From the NCBI GenBank assembly GCA_018524345.1, contig JADQAZ010000002.1, positions 1,164,672 to 1,228,671 on the forward strand: a DNA stretch of 64,000 nucleotides, read 5' to 3'. This document shows, one piece after another, positions 43,073 to 52,035 of this stretch. The translations under genes were made by a program, and so were the position numbers. Source of the DNA: Harenicola maris. GTDB lineage: Bacteria > Pseudomonadota > Alphaproteobacteria > Rhodobacterales > Rhodobacteraceae. The first letter of the stretch is position 1; every line of letters begins with the position of its first letter. The notes beneath the pieces were generated by a model. The model had not been told where the DNA came from, made no database searches, and worked only from the letters and a program-made list of their open reading frames with translations.

Positions 43073-44340
43073 CCACCGTTCTGGGCTGTATCGCCGATGA
43101 TTTTACAGGCGCGACCGATCTGGCCGGGCTGCTCGCACGAAGCGGCGTCCGTGTCTCATTGCGTATCGGTGTGCCTGAAGAAGCCCCGACCGAGACTGCG
43201 GCCTTCGAGGTCATTGCCCTAAAGTCTCGTACGGCACCGGTTGATGAGGCCGTCGCCGAGACCCGAGCCGCGTTGAAATGGTTGCAGGCAGCAGGGGCGC
43301 AAAGGTTCTTCTGGAAATACTGCTCCACCTTCGACTCTACAGCGGAGGGCAATATCGGCCCCGTTGCCGAGGCGCTGATGAGCGATCTTGGCACGGATCA
43401 GGCGATCTACTGTCCGGCCTTCCCCGAAAACGGACGTTCCATTTTCATGGGCAACCTCTTTGTCGGGCAGCAGCCTTTGGCGGAGAGCCCGATGAAGGAT
43501 CACCCGCTGACCCCGATGCGTGACAGCAATCTGATGCGGCTTTTGCAGCCGCAGGTCACCCGCCCGGTGGGTTTGGCCGACAGGTTGACCGTGGCGCAGG
43601 GGGCCGAGGCCCTGCGAGGCGAGCTGGACCAGCTGAAGGCCAAAGGCGTGGCGCATGTGGTGGTTGATGCCGTTGCCAATTCGGATCTGGGGATCATCGC
43701 CGAGGCCTGTCGTGATATGCCGCTGATGACGGGGGGAAGCGCCGTGGCAATGCCCCTTCCGGCGCTTTATTTGGCGGATGGAACCCTGTCGGCGGACGCG
43801 CCTAAGGCGGAAGCGCCAGAGTTGGGGGCGGCTACGATTGTGCTGTCTGGCAGTTGCTCCGCCATGACGAACAAACAGGTGGCGGATTACACAAGCCGCG
43901 GCGTTCCGGCGTTCCAGTTGGACCCGCTGGCATTGGCCGAGAACGGCCCGCAAAAGGCGCTTGAGTGGTTGTCGAGGCAGGACCTTGACCAAGCACCGAT
44001 CATCTATGCCACCGCCAATCCGCAAAGCGTTCGCGCAGCGCAGGTAAAACTGGGCGTGGCGGGGGCCGGAGAGATTGTGGAGGCCACCCTGTCAGCCTGT
44101 GCCGTGGCTGCACGGGACAAAGGGGCGCGCCGGGTCATCGTTGCGGGCGGTGAGACGTCGGGGGCTGTGACCAAGGCGCTTGGTGTGACCCAGCTTGATA
44201 TTGGCACAGAAATTGCGCCGGGTGTTCCATGGACCTTTTGCCAGTCGGGCGGGCATCAGATTGCCCTGACCCTCAAATCCGGCAATTTCGGAACTGAAAC
44301 CTTCTTTACCGATGCCCAAGATAAGCTGGGTGCAGTATGA
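43069..44340 (+). CDS. otnK: 3-oxo-tetronate kinase
   Basis: The 423-residue protein is a DUF1537 four-carbon acid sugar kinase: N-terminal CIADDFTGATDLAGLLARSG, KYCSTFDSTAEGNIGP, and C-terminal VIVAGGETSGAVTKALG with the ATP-binding glycine loop. It phosphorylates 3-oxo-tetronate at O4. It starts within the ltnD stop (ATGA), so translation is coupled. Confidence 0.94.
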   Translation: MTTVLGCIADDFTGATDLAGLLARSGVRVSLRIGVPEEAPTETAAFEVIALKSRTAPVDEAVAETRAALKWLQAAGAQRFFWKYCSTFDSTAEGNIGPVAEALMSDLGTDQAIYCPAFPENGRSIFMGNLFVGQQPLAESPMKDHPLTPMRDSNLMRLLQPQVTRPVGLADRLTVAQGAEALRGELDQLKAKGVAHVVVDAVANSDLGIIAEACRDMPLMTGGSAVAMPLPALYLADGTLSADAPKAEAPELGAATIVLSGSCSAMTNKQVADYTSRGVPAFQLDPLALAENGPQKALEWLSRQDLDQAPIIYATANPQSVRAAQVKLGVAGAGEIVEATLSACAVAARDKGARRVIVAGGETSGAVTKALGVTQLDIGTEIAPGVPWTFCQSGGHQIALTLKSGNFGTETFFTDAQDKLGAV

Positions 44341-44987
44341 CTGGCGAAGCAAAGCTGCGTGAGCAAATCTGCCTGTTGGCCAAGTCGATGTTTGATCGCG
44401 GCCTAACCGGTGGCAGCACCGGCAACATATCTGCCCGGACCGAAGATGGCGGGCTGTTGGTGTCTCCTACCGGAACAAGTTTTGGGCGTCTGGACCCCGG
44501 CAGGCTCAGCCGGTTTGATGCCCAAGGCCGGTTGATCGACGGCGACAAGCCGACGAAGGAAATGCCGCTCCATACGGCTTTCTACGACACACGCAGCACG
44601 GCAGGCGCGGTGGTGCATCTGCATTCCTGTCACTCGGTCGCTCTGTCGCTGATGCCGGACGCCGATGAGGATAACTTTTTGCCACCGCTGACGCCCTACG
44701 GAATCATGAAGCTGGGAAAGGTCAAGCTGCTGCCCTTCTTCCTGCCCGGGGATCCGGCGATGGGGGAGGCTGTGCGTGGGCTTGCCGGTAAGCGCAGTGC
44801 GGTCATGCTGGCAAATCACGGGCCGGTTGTTGCGGGCAAGGATATCGAGGCCGCCTGCAATGCCATCGAAGAGCTCGAAGATACGGCGCGACTGGCCATG
44901 CTTACGCGTGGCATGAACCCGCGGATGCTGACGGAGGCGGAGCAGCAGGCCTTGATCACAAAATTCGATGTGGAGTGGGACGTATGA
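44337..44987 (+). CDS. otnC: 3-oxo-tetronate 4-phosphate decarboxylase
   Basis: The 216-residue protein is of the class II aldolase/adducin fold: GLTGGSTGNISAR phosphate loop, KEMPLHTAFY with the catalytic Glu, VVHLHSCHSVALS metal-binding His-x-His and the third His in MLANHGPVV. In this pathway it decarboxylates the kinase product to dihydroxyacetone phosphate. It overlaps otnK and otnI by four bases at each end. Confidence 0.93.
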   Translation: MTGEAKLREQICLLAKSMFDRGLTGGSTGNISARTEDGGLLVSPTGTSFGRLDPGRLSRFDAQGRLIDGDKPTKEMPLHTAFYDTRSTAGAVVHLHSCHSVALSLMPDADEDNFLPPLTPYGIMKLGKVKLLPFFLPGDPAMGEAVRGLAGKRSAVMLANHGPVVAGKDIEAACNAIEELEDTARLAMLTRGMNPRMLTEAEQQALITKFDVEWDV

Positions 44988-45742
44988 GATTTTCAGCGAA
45001 CTTGGGCTTTCTATGGGCGGACCGGCCTTTGCCAGACGCGATCCATGCGGCCAAAGCCGCAGGGTTTGACGCCGTGGAATGCCATTGGCCCTATGACGTG
45101 CCCGCCGAGGCTGTAGCAACGGCTTTGCAAGAAACCGGCCTGCGCATGTTGGGGCTCAACACCCGGCGCGGGGATGTCGCGGGCGGCGAGAACGGATTGT
45201 CCGCCTTGCCCGGGCGCGAGGAAGACGCGCGCGCCGCGATTGATGAGGCGATTGCCTATGCGGTTGCGATCGATACGCCCAACATCCACGTCATGGCCGG
45301 ATTTGCCGAGGGCCGCGATGCCCATGAGACCTTCGTCCAAAACCTGCGCTATGCTTGCGAGAAGGCGGCCCCCTACGGGATCACGATCCTGATCGAGCCG
45401 CTGAATAGGTATGACGCACCGGGCTATTTCCTGACCACGACCGATCAAGCACTGGCCGTGATGTCAGGTGTTGGAGCTGCGAACCTGAAGCTGATGTTCG
45501 ATTGCTACCATGTGCAGTTGATGGAGGGTGACCTGACCCACCGGATCGAAGCGCTGCTGCCTTCGATTGGTCATATCCAGTTTGCCTCTGTCCCCGATCG
45601 GGGGGCGCCGGACCACGGCGAGGTCAACTATGCCCATATCTTTCGCACTATCGCGCGGCTTGGATATGACGCGCCTCTGGGAGCCGAGTACAAGCCCGGC
45701 GGTGATACGGATGCGACGCTGGGCTGGATGAACGACGCCTGA
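44984..45742 (+). CDS. otnI: 2-oxo-tetronate isomerase (Hyi-like)
   Basis: The 252-residue TIM-barrel protein belongs to the hydroxypyruvate isomerase-like family: FSANLGFLWADRPLPDAIHAAKAAGFDAVECHWPYD, ILIEPLNRYDAPGYFL with the metal-binding Glu, and MFDCYHVQLMEGDLT with the Asp/His ligands. It converts 2-oxo- to 3-oxo-tetronate, linking LtnD to OtnK. The ATG at 44984 overlaps the otnC stop. It is the last gene of the operon. Confidence 0.92.
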   Translation: MRFSANLGFLWADRPLPDAIHAAKAAGFDAVECHWPYDVPAEAVATALQETGLRMLGLNTRRGDVAGGENGLSALPGREEDARAAIDEAIAYAVAIDTPNIHVMAGFAEGRDAHETFVQNLRYACEKAAPYGITILIEPLNRYDAPGYFLTTTDQALAVMSGVGAANLKLMFDCYHVQLMEGDLTHRIEALLPSIGHIQFASVPDRGAPDHGEVNYAHIFRTIARLGYDAPLGAEYKPGGDTDATLGWMNDA

Positions 45743-45806
45743 CACTGGGGTTGTAGCCCAGGGCTAGCGACGCTCGTGGCAGGCCATCGGTGCTGACATC
45801 AGGCAT

Positions 45807-46766
45807 TCAGGACGTTTCAATTGATTGGCTCATCAGTTCGAACGCAAGTTTGAGCCGCGCCTTTTCCGGCCGTAACCCGTGGAACTCTCGGACCTTGAAC
45901 CCTAGGCTTTCAAGCTCTTCGATGTATCCGGGGTAATGCGCCGAGACGTCGGCGTGACCGTCCTCGCAACGGCTCACCAGCGCTACGGGCATCACTGGAA
46001 CGAGGGTCTTGCTCATCTCAAGTCTGGTCTCCGGGGCCATGGAACATGCGCCCGGGCAAGCTATCACCAGGCCGTCCGCGTCGGCATATCGCTTGGCGTT
46101 CAAGGCAGGGCTAACGGAAAGGCCAACAATCGGGATATCAACTGCTTTCCACGACTGACTTGGAAGCAATTTTTCCCCCAACAGTGGCAAGGCCCTGTCC
46201 TTGGACGCCGTGAGGTCAAACTCCTCGGTCTCAAATTCAACCTTGGTGGATACGAAGGCGTCAAGACGTGACGTGCTGCGTTTGTGGGCCAAGTGCGCGG
46301 GTATCGCAGAACCGCCCATAACAACGAACACGCCGGCGTTTTCCGGCCAAGGTTTTTGGCAGTGCTCGATCGCGGCGTGCAGGGATGCGGGACCGTCAAA
46401 GTCGCTTGCGTAGGGCGGCCGCATGGCGCCTGTCACAGCGATGGTCGTCACTTTCCCCAAGAGTAGATCAAGACCGAAGGCAACTTCCTCTAGGGTGTCG
46501 GTCCCAGTCGTCACGACGAAGGAAGAATACTCTGACCGGGCATCATTGATCGTTTGGCACAGGCGAATGATGTCTTCGATCGTGATTGCCGAACTGTTCT
46601 TGTTCGCGAATGTTCGTGTGACAACTTTCCATTTGGAGCTATCATGATCCAGCGTTGCAGCGATGTTATCTATGTTTTCAGTAGGTGTCGCAGTGCCATC
46701 GACAATTGATAGCGAGATCGTGCCGCCAAGTGCGAGTATCAACGTGCCGGGTTGAGGGGCTCTCAT
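45807..46766 (-). CDS. L-asparaginase family protein
   Basis: The 319-residue protein has both nucleophile motifs of the bacterial type I/II asparaginase family: LALGGTIS (T16) and VVTTGTDTLEE (T89, D90), and the VTGAMRPPYASDFDGPASL segment. No signal peptide is visible, so it is likely cytoplasmic. It hydrolyses asparagine or a related amide. It stands alone between the otn operon and the carbamoylase-DUF1028 operon and shares the direction of the latter, from which it is 181 bp away. Confidence 0.88.
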   Translation of the reverse strand: MRAPQPGTLILALGGTISLSIVDGTATPTENIDNIAATLDHDSSKWKVVTRTFANKNSSAITIEDIIRLCQTINDARSEYSSFVVTTGTDTLEEVAFGLDLLLGKVTTIAVTGAMRPPYASDFDGPASLHAAIEHCQKPWPENAGVFVVMGGSAIPAHLAHKRSTSRLDAFVSTKVEFETEEFDLTASKDRALPLLGEKLLPSQSWKAVDIPIVGLSVSPALNAKRYADADGLVIACPGACSMAPETRLEMSKTLVPVMPVALVSRCEDGHADVSAHYPGYIEELESLGFKVREFHGLRPEKARLKLAFELMSQSIETS

Positions 46767-46947
46767 GTGTTATTGCTCCAAAGATGATGTAGAGCCGCAG
46801 GGGCGCGATTGCTAAATAGGAGATAGGCACCTTGGTGCGTTTTCCGCGCGGGTACGGGCGTCTGCGGTGCGGGGCAGATATGCCGACATCTGGGCCTTGG
46901 GACTGTCCGCTTCACTGCCTCGCTGCCGCGACTACAGGCAGACCCAG

Positions 46948-47616
46948 CTAAACATGTTCGATGGCGGAGGAGGAGGAGGCTGCATCGGGGTTTAGGGCGC
47001 GGAGGCGGTAGGCGGCGGCTTTGGGGAGCCAGGCGGTGAGCATCTGGCTGAGGTCCTCCAGTGGTGTGGTGGAATCGTCGATGCGCAGGTCGGTGTCTTT
47101 CAGGCCCTCATCGCCCAGAACGGCGAGGGAGGCGGATTGGAGGGGGTCGCGTTCGCCGCCGGCGGATTGGCCTGCCAGCATGCCTGCGACGAGCCTTTCT
47201 GCGAGGCTGCCTTCGGCGCTCTCGAAGCCCTCGATCATGGCGGGGAGGACGTCATCCGAGCCGAGGAAATTGCCCAAGGCGAGGCTGTTGGGGCCGGTCA
47301 GGCCGCCTGCGACGCCGAGGCAGGAGGCGCCGGTGAAGTGGAGCCCCTCGCCGGTGATGGGAAAGATGCCGAGTTGGCGCCAGTGCAGGCCGGTGGCGGC
47401 CTGTTGCATGGCCTCCATCGCGCCTTTGGCGTCTTGGGTGGCCTCCCAGTGGCGCAGGCCGGGGCGGTGCAGGCGTGGGTCGGTGCGGCATTGGGAGAAG
47501 GCGACGCAGCCTTCGGTCAATGCGCCAACACGTCCGCCGACGCAGACAGAAGAAGTCGCGACCGCAAACCCGATCTCTTGGGTTTGCGGATCGCGTCCCG
47601 CGAGTGAAAAGGTCAT
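46948..47616 (-). CDS. DUF1028 family protein (first paralogue)
   Basis: The 222-residue protein has the Ntn-hydrolase-like DUF1028 layout: MTFSLAGRDPQTQEIGFAVATSSVCVGGRV, then SQCRTDPRLHRPGL and GNFLGSDDVLPAMIEGFESAEGSLAERL. Function is unknown; a hydrolase role is inferred by others from the fold. It overlaps the carbamoylase stop by four bases, so it is coupled to it. A second DUF1028 gene occurs at 55035. Confidence 0.88.
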   Translation of the reverse strand: MTFSLAGRDPQTQEIGFAVATSSVCVGGRVGALTEGCVAFSQCRTDPRLHRPGLRHWEATQDAKGAMEAMQQAATGLHWRQLGIFPITGEGLHFTGASCLGVAGGLTGPNSLALGNFLGSDDVLPAMIEGFESAEGSLAERLVAGMLAGQSAGGERDPLQSASLAVLGDEGLKDTDLRIDDSTTPLEDLSQMLTAWLPKAAAYRLRALNPDAASSSSAIEHV

Positions 47617-48548
47617 GTGGGGATCTCCACGCCGGTTTGTTCGGTTATCGGGCCGTAGTGTTCGATCCGGCGGTGGCGGGCGAAGTCGAAGACGGAGCGG
47701 CGGATATAGGCGCCGAGGTCGAGATCGCAGTTGTGGGTGATGACTTCGTCATCTTCGGAGACCGCGCGGGCCACAGTCTCGCCCGTTGGGGCGACGATGG
47801 CCGAGCCGCCGATCATGGCAAAGCCGTCCTCTGCGCCGCATTTGGCGGCGGCCATGACCCATGCGCCGTTCTGATAGGCGGCGGATTCGAGGCTGAGGCG
47901 GTTGTGGAAGTCGCGCAGGTGGGCCGGTTCGGGGTGGTGGATGTTGCGCGTTGGGGTGTTGTAGCCGAGCATGAAGACCTCTGCCCCGCGAAGGGCCATC
48001 ACGCGGAAGGTTTCGGGCCAGCGCCTGTCGTTACAGATGCACATGCCGAAGCGTCCCGAGGGGGTGGCGAATGTCGGGAAGCCGAGATTGCCGACCTCGA
48101 AGTAGCGTTTTTCCAGATGTTCGAATTCCAGATCCCCGATCGGGTCCTTGGTGCCGGGCAGGTGGATTTTGCGGTATTTGCCAAGGATGGCGCCATCGGG
48201 GCCGACCAGAACGGAGGTGTTATAGCGGTGGACCTCGCCGTTCTCGGTGACCTTCTCGGCGTAGCCGAGGTAGAAGCCGACGCCGAGGTCTTTGGCCGCC
48301 TCGAAGAGCGGCGCCATGGCGGGGGAGGGGAGGCCCTCTTCGAAGAAGGCGTCATATTCTTCGGCCGTCTCATAGATATAGCGGGGGAAGAAGGTGGTCA
48401 GGGCCAGTTCGGGAAAGGTGATCCAGCGGGCGCCGCGAGCGTGGGCCTCGCGCAGCATCTCGATCAGGCGGCTGACAACTTGCTGGCGTGTGTCGGCCAG
48501 ATGCACCGGCCCCATCTGCGCGACGGCAAAAATCTCGTTCCTGCTCAT
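47613..48548 (-). CDS. N-carbamoyl-D-amino acid hydrolase
   Basis: The 311-residue nitrilase-superfamily enzyme shows the triad E47 (FPELALT), K127 (KYRKIHLPG) and C172 (CICNDRRWPE), at the same numbers as in the Agrobacterium D-carbamoylase. The rest also aligns by memory (LGFPTF, GGYNTPT-like, SYQNGAW-like, HYGPI). It splits N-carbamoyl-D-amino acids into D-amino acid, CO2 and ammonia, the last step of the hydantoin pathway. Two ATGs, at 48569 and 48548, both have GGAGA sites; the shorter fits the family. It diverges from a LysR gene. Confidence 0.93.
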   Translation of the reverse strand: MSRNEIFAVAQMGPVHLADTRQQVVSRLIEMLREAHARGARWITFPELALTTFFPRYIYETAEEYDAFFEEGLPSPAMAPLFEAAKDLGVGFYLGYAEKVTENGEVHRYNTSVLVGPDGAILGKYRKIHLPGTKDPIGDLEFEHLEKRYFEVGNLGFPTFATPSGRFGMCICNDRRWPETFRVMALRGAEVFMLGYNTPTRNIHHPEPAHLRDFHNRLSLESAAYQNGAWVMAAAKCGAEDGFAMIGGSAIVAPTGETVARAVSEDDEVITHNCDLDLGAYIRRSVFDFARHRRIEHYGPITEQTGVEIPT

Positions 48549-48629
48549 GAAACTCTCCGAACATGTCATTGTTGTCTCCTTGCTAGCCAGCCACTGCATC
48601 AGTATGAAATTAAAAATGAGCCATATGGA

Positions 48630-48644
48630 ATAATCAGGGGTTAT
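48630..48644 (+). promoter_or_regulatory. LysR-type box just before the regulator start
   Basis: ATAA-TCAGGGG-TTAT is an interrupted palindrome overlapping the ribosome site of the lysR gene and about 80 bp upstream of the divergent carbamoylase gene. It has the T-N11-A form of LysR sites and suits autoregulation. Confidence 0.4.
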
Positions 48645-48647
48645 AGG

Positions 48648-49568
48648 ATGATCAGTGCGCGCCAACTCGAAGTTCTGTCCACGGTGATCGAGGTGGGGAC
48701 CACGGCCCGCGCGGCGGAACTGCTGGCGGTGAGCCAGCCTGCGGTGAGCAACATGATCCGGCATACCGAGGATCTGGTGGGGTTTCCGCTGTTCATGCGC
48801 GAGCACGGGCGGCTGACGCCGACGAAGGAGGCGCTGCATATTGCGCAGGAGGCGCAGCACCTGTTTATGCAGCAGAGCCGGATCGACAATATCATTGATG
48901 AATTGCGCGGCGGCACCATCGGGCGGCTGAGTATTATCGCCACGCCTTCGGTCGGGCATGGGGTTTTGCCGCGGGTTCTGGGGAAGTTCATCAAGACGCG
49001 GCCGAAGCTGCAGCTTTCTATCGAATTGGGCAGTCAGGACGAGATCATTCGCAAGCTGGGGAGCGGGCGTGCCGATCTGGGCCTGTCGATCACGCCGCCG
49101 CGGCATTCGGCCATTTCTGTTCGGGAAATCGCCAATGGTCGACTCATGTGTGTCTGCCCGAAGGAGCATGAATTGGCCCTTCAGGATGTGGTTGCCGTGC
49201 CGAGCCTTAATCACGTTTCGCACATTTCCTATGCAGCGCGCACACCTTTGGGGCAGATGATCGATGCGCTGTTTTTGGAGCGCGGGCTGGAGCGGCGGTA
49301 TTTTTGCGAGGTGCGCCACACGGCGACGGCGCTTGAGATGGTGCGCAACGGGCTGGGGGTGGCTTTGGTGGACAGTTTTGCGGTGATCGGGTCGCATGAG
49401 GAGGACTTTGCCATTCGCCCGACGAAACCCTCTTTGCCGTTGAAATTATACGGGCTGACCTCGAGTATGTTTCCGACCACGAATATCACCATGCAGTTTC
49501 AACAGTTCCTTGCGGACGACCTGAAATCCCATGACGCGGTGGCGGGTGGGGAGGCGGCGGCCGGGTAG
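48648..49568 (+). CDS. LysR-type regulator of the hydantoin cluster
   Basis: The 306-residue protein has the LysR helix-turn-helix (RQLEVLSTVIEVGTTARAAELLAVSQPAVSNMIRHTEDLVG) and a substrate-binding domain with SIELGSQDEIIRKLGSGRADLGLSI. It lies between the divergent carbamoylase-DUF1028 genes and the ABC transporter-hydantoinase operon, so it can control both. The ATG at 48648 follows AGGGG; the very long frame from 47475 is a shadow over the carbamoylase gene. Confidence 0.9.
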   Translation: MISARQLEVLSTVIEVGTTARAAELLAVSQPAVSNMIRHTEDLVGFPLFMREHGRLTPTKEALHIAQEAQHLFMQQSRIDNIIDELRGGTIGRLSIIATPSVGHGVLPRVLGKFIKTRPKLQLSIELGSQDEIIRKLGSGRADLGLSITPPRHSAISVREIANGRLMCVCPKEHELALQDVVAVPSLNHVSHISYAARTPLGQMIDALFLERGLERRYFCEVRHTATALEMVRNGLGVALVDSFAVIGSHEEDFAIRPTKPSLPLKLYGLTSSMFPTTNITMQFQQFLADDLKSHDAVAGGEAAAG

Positions 49569-49697
49569 AGAGTATAACTTCAAGATATAGAGTGGGGGTT
49601 ATTTTTTATTTCTATCTAGTCCTCCCCCATGCTCACCTGTTGGCAACCGAGCGGCATGTCTGCTGCTCCAGAAGAGCAAAGCGGGTGATCCTGTCTG

Positions 49698-50768
49698 ATG
49701 AATACTCCTATTCTTTCCATCAAGAACGCGGTTAAGCGATACGGAACGGTCAATGCCCTTGACGGGGTCAATCTGGATGTGGCCGAGGGCGAGTTCCTAA
49801 CGCTGCTGGGGCCGTCGGGGTCTGGCAAGACGACGCTGTTGAGCGCGATTGCGGGCTTTATTGGCCTTGATGAGGGCACGCTGGCGCTGCGCTCCAACGA
49901 TATTACGGGTAAGCCGCCGGAGCATCGCGATTTCGGCATGGTGTTTCAGGGCTATGCCCTGTTTCCGACCATGACGGTGCGCGAGAACGTGGGCTTTCCC
50001 CTGAAAATCCGCAAACGCCCTGCGGCCGAGATCAAGAAGCGTGTCGATGAGGCGCTGGAGATGGTGCAGATGGGGGCCTTTGCCGACCGGATGCCAAGCC
50101 AGCTGTCCGGCGGGCAGCAGCAGCGGATCGCGCTGGCGCGGGCGATGTCCTTTGATCCGCAGATCCTGCTTCTTGATGAGCCGCTATCGGCGCTGGACAA
50201 GAAGCTGCGCGCGGATTTGCAGTGGGAGTTGAAGGACCTGCATCAGAAGCTGGGCGTGACCTTTATCTATGTGACCCATGATCAGGACGAGGCGCTGTCT
50301 ATGTCCGACCGGATCATCATCCTCAAGGATGGTGCGATCCAGCAGGAGGGCGGGCCCAATACGCTGTATGATCGGCCGCGCAACCGCTTTGTCGCCGACT
50401 TCCTTGGCAAATCCAACTTTATCGAAGCCACCGTCACCGGCGGGAGCGGCCCGACATTCCACTGCGAGTCTCAGGGCACGCCGTTTGATCTGATCACGGA
50501 CGAGCCCTGTGAGCAGGGGCAGGCGATCTCGCTTGCTCTGCGGCCCGAGCGCCTGCGCCTTGGCCTGCCGGGGGCGGAGCTGGTTCCGGCCACCGTCAAG
50601 CAGGTCAGCTATCTTGGCGAGCGTTGTCAGGTGCTGGTGGTGCGGGAGGGCGGCGAGGAGTTCCTCGTCTCGCGCCCGACGTGGAAGACCGACATTACCC
50701 CGACCCCAGGATTGCAGGTCAGCATCGGTTGGGATGCCGATGCCCCTGTGGTTCTGGCCCCCTCGTAA
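49698..50768 (+). CDS. PotA-like ABC transporter ATPase
   Basis: The 356-residue ATPase has Walker A GPSGSGKTT at 38-46, Q loop MVFQGYALFPTMTV, signature LSGGQQQR, Walker B LLLDEPLSALDKK and a C-terminal TOBE domain, as in spermidine/putrescine-type importers. It heads an operon running through two permeases to the hydantoinase and racemase genes. In this setting the cargo is more likely a hydantoin, carbamoyl amino acid or related cyclic amide than a polyamine, by inference. Confidence 0.92.
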   Translation: MNTPILSIKNAVKRYGTVNALDGVNLDVAEGEFLTLLGPSGSGKTTLLSAIAGFIGLDEGTLALRSNDITGKPPEHRDFGMVFQGYALFPTMTVRENVGFPLKIRKRPAAEIKKRVDEALEMVQMGAFADRMPSQLSGGQQQRIALARAMSFDPQILLLDEPLSALDKKLRADLQWELKDLHQKLGVTFIYVTHDQDEALSMSDRIIILKDGAIQQEGGPNTLYDRPRNRFVADFLGKSNFIEATVTGGSGPTFHCESQGTPFDLITDEPCEQGQAISLALRPERLRLGLPGAELVPATVKQVSYLGERCQVLVVREGGEEFLVSRPTWKTDITPTPGLQVSIGWDADAPVVLAPS

Positions 50769-50825
50769 GCAAAGAGTGACCGCAAGCCGACAAGGTCGCC
50801 TCACCCTATGACAAGGAGAATACAC

Positions 50826-51959
50826 ATGACTGACACAACTGATTTCGAAGCCAAGCGCGACATCGCGGAAGTCGCGGTCGAGCGATTCAAGCAAGGCCGC
50901 CTGACGCGGCGCGGGTTCATTGCGGCAATGGGCGCATTGGGTGTTTTGCCTGCGCTCGGCCACCGCGCGATGGCGCAGACGACGGAGATCATCGTCGTGA
51001 ACTGGGGCGGCGCGGCCAAGGACATTCTGCAAGAGGTTCTGTGCGATACCTACACCGCCGAGACCGGCATCAAAGTGACGGTTGACGGCTCTGGCCCCTC
51101 GGCGGGCAAGATCCGCGCCATGGTCGAGAGCGGCGCTGTTGTTTGGGACCTGTGCGACAGTGGCGCGGGCTCGGCGATTATTCTTGAGCAGCAGGGCATG
51201 AGCGAGGCGATTGACTACGCCATCGTGGACAAGTCCAAGGTTTTGGAAGGCACCGCCTATAACAACGGTGTTGGCAACTACGTCTATTCCTATGTGCTGG
51301 CCACGAACCCCGCGCTTTTGGACGGGAACATCCCGCAGACTTGGGAAGATGTCTGGAACGTCAAGGATTTCCCCGGCATGCGGACCTTCCGCAAGTCCGT
51401 GCGCGGCCAGCTGGAAAGCGCAACTCAGGCGCGCGGTGTGCCCCTTGCGGAGGTTTATGACGCGCTTGGGACCGAGGACGGCATCAAGGCCTCGATCGCC
51501 AAGTTCCGTGAATTGCGCGAGAACATCATCGTGTGGGGCTCGGGCAGCGACAGTCAGAACCTGTTCCTTCAGGAAGAGGTGGCGATCGGCAATATCTGGT
51601 CCACACGGGCGCATCTGCTGAAAGACCAGATGGCCGAGGGCACCTTTAACGTCAGCTTTAACGGCGGTGTCATCGCGCCGGGCATCTGGGTTGTTCCAAA
51701 GGGCAATCCGGCGGGCAAGGACGAGGTGATGAAGTTTATCGCCCATGGTCAGAAGCCCGAGTTGCAGGTGGAATGGCTGGAGAAGATCGGTTCTGGCCCG
51801 ATCAACCCCGAGGCGGCGGCCTTGGTTCCGGCGGAGCTTGCGCCCTACAACCCGTCGAGCCCCGAGAACCTTGCAATGCAGATCCTTTATAAGGACGAGT
51901 GGTATGCCAAGAACCAGGTTTCGGCCGAAGAGCTTTATGTGGATGCGCTGATCAACTGA
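50826..51959 (+). CDS. PotD-like solute-binding protein with a Tat signal
   Basis: The 377-residue receptor has an unusual N-terminus: about 25 charged residues, then a twin-arginine motif TRRGFIAAMGALGV (RR at 28-29) and AMAQ cleavage site, pointing to export in folded form. The mature part is PotD-like: VVNWGGAAKDILQEVLCDTYTAETGIKVTVDGSG and WDLCDSGAG. The ATG at 50826 follows AAGGAGAA. A strong hairpin separates it from the permease genes. Confidence 0.9.
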   Translation: MTDTTDFEAKRDIAEVAVERFKQGRLTRRGFIAAMGALGVLPALGHRAMAQTTEIIVVNWGGAAKDILQEVLCDTYTAETGIKVTVDGSGPSAGKIRAMVESGAVVWDLCDSGAGSAIILEQQGMSEAIDYAIVDKSKVLEGTAYNNGVGNYVYSYVLATNPALLDGNIPQTWEDVWNVKDFPGMRTFRKSVRGQLESATQARGVPLAEVYDALGTEDGIKASIAKFRELRENIIVWGSGSDSQNLFLQEEVAIGNIWSTRAHLLKDQMAEGTFNVSFNGGVIAPGIWVVPKGNPAGKDEVMKFIAHGQKPELQVEWLEKIGSGPINPEAAALVPAELAPYNPSSPENLAMQILYKDEWYAKNQVSAEELYVDALIN

Positions 51960-51970
51960 TCGCGCTCTGC

Positions 51971-52000
51971 GGCGGGCCTGCCTTCTATGGCGGGCCCGCC
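51971..52000 (+). terminator. Twelve-base-pair hairpin between receptor and permease genes
   Basis: GGCGGGCCTGCC pairs along its full length with GGCGGGCCCGCC (one T-G wobble) around a six-base loop; ATTCCTTTC and GTTTTC follow. It lies 11 bp after the receptor stop. Confidence 0.7.
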
Positions 52001-52035
52001 ATTCCTTTCACGTTTTCAATCCATCAGGGGGCAGA

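Noticed and set aside
45745..45760. CTGGG/CCCAG hairpin after otnI
   Set aside because: Only five base pairs and no T tract; too weak to list as a terminator.
47475..48647. Long plus-strand extension upstream of the lysR frame
   Set aside because: It runs antisense to the carbamoylase gene; the LysR family start and ribosome site are at 48648.
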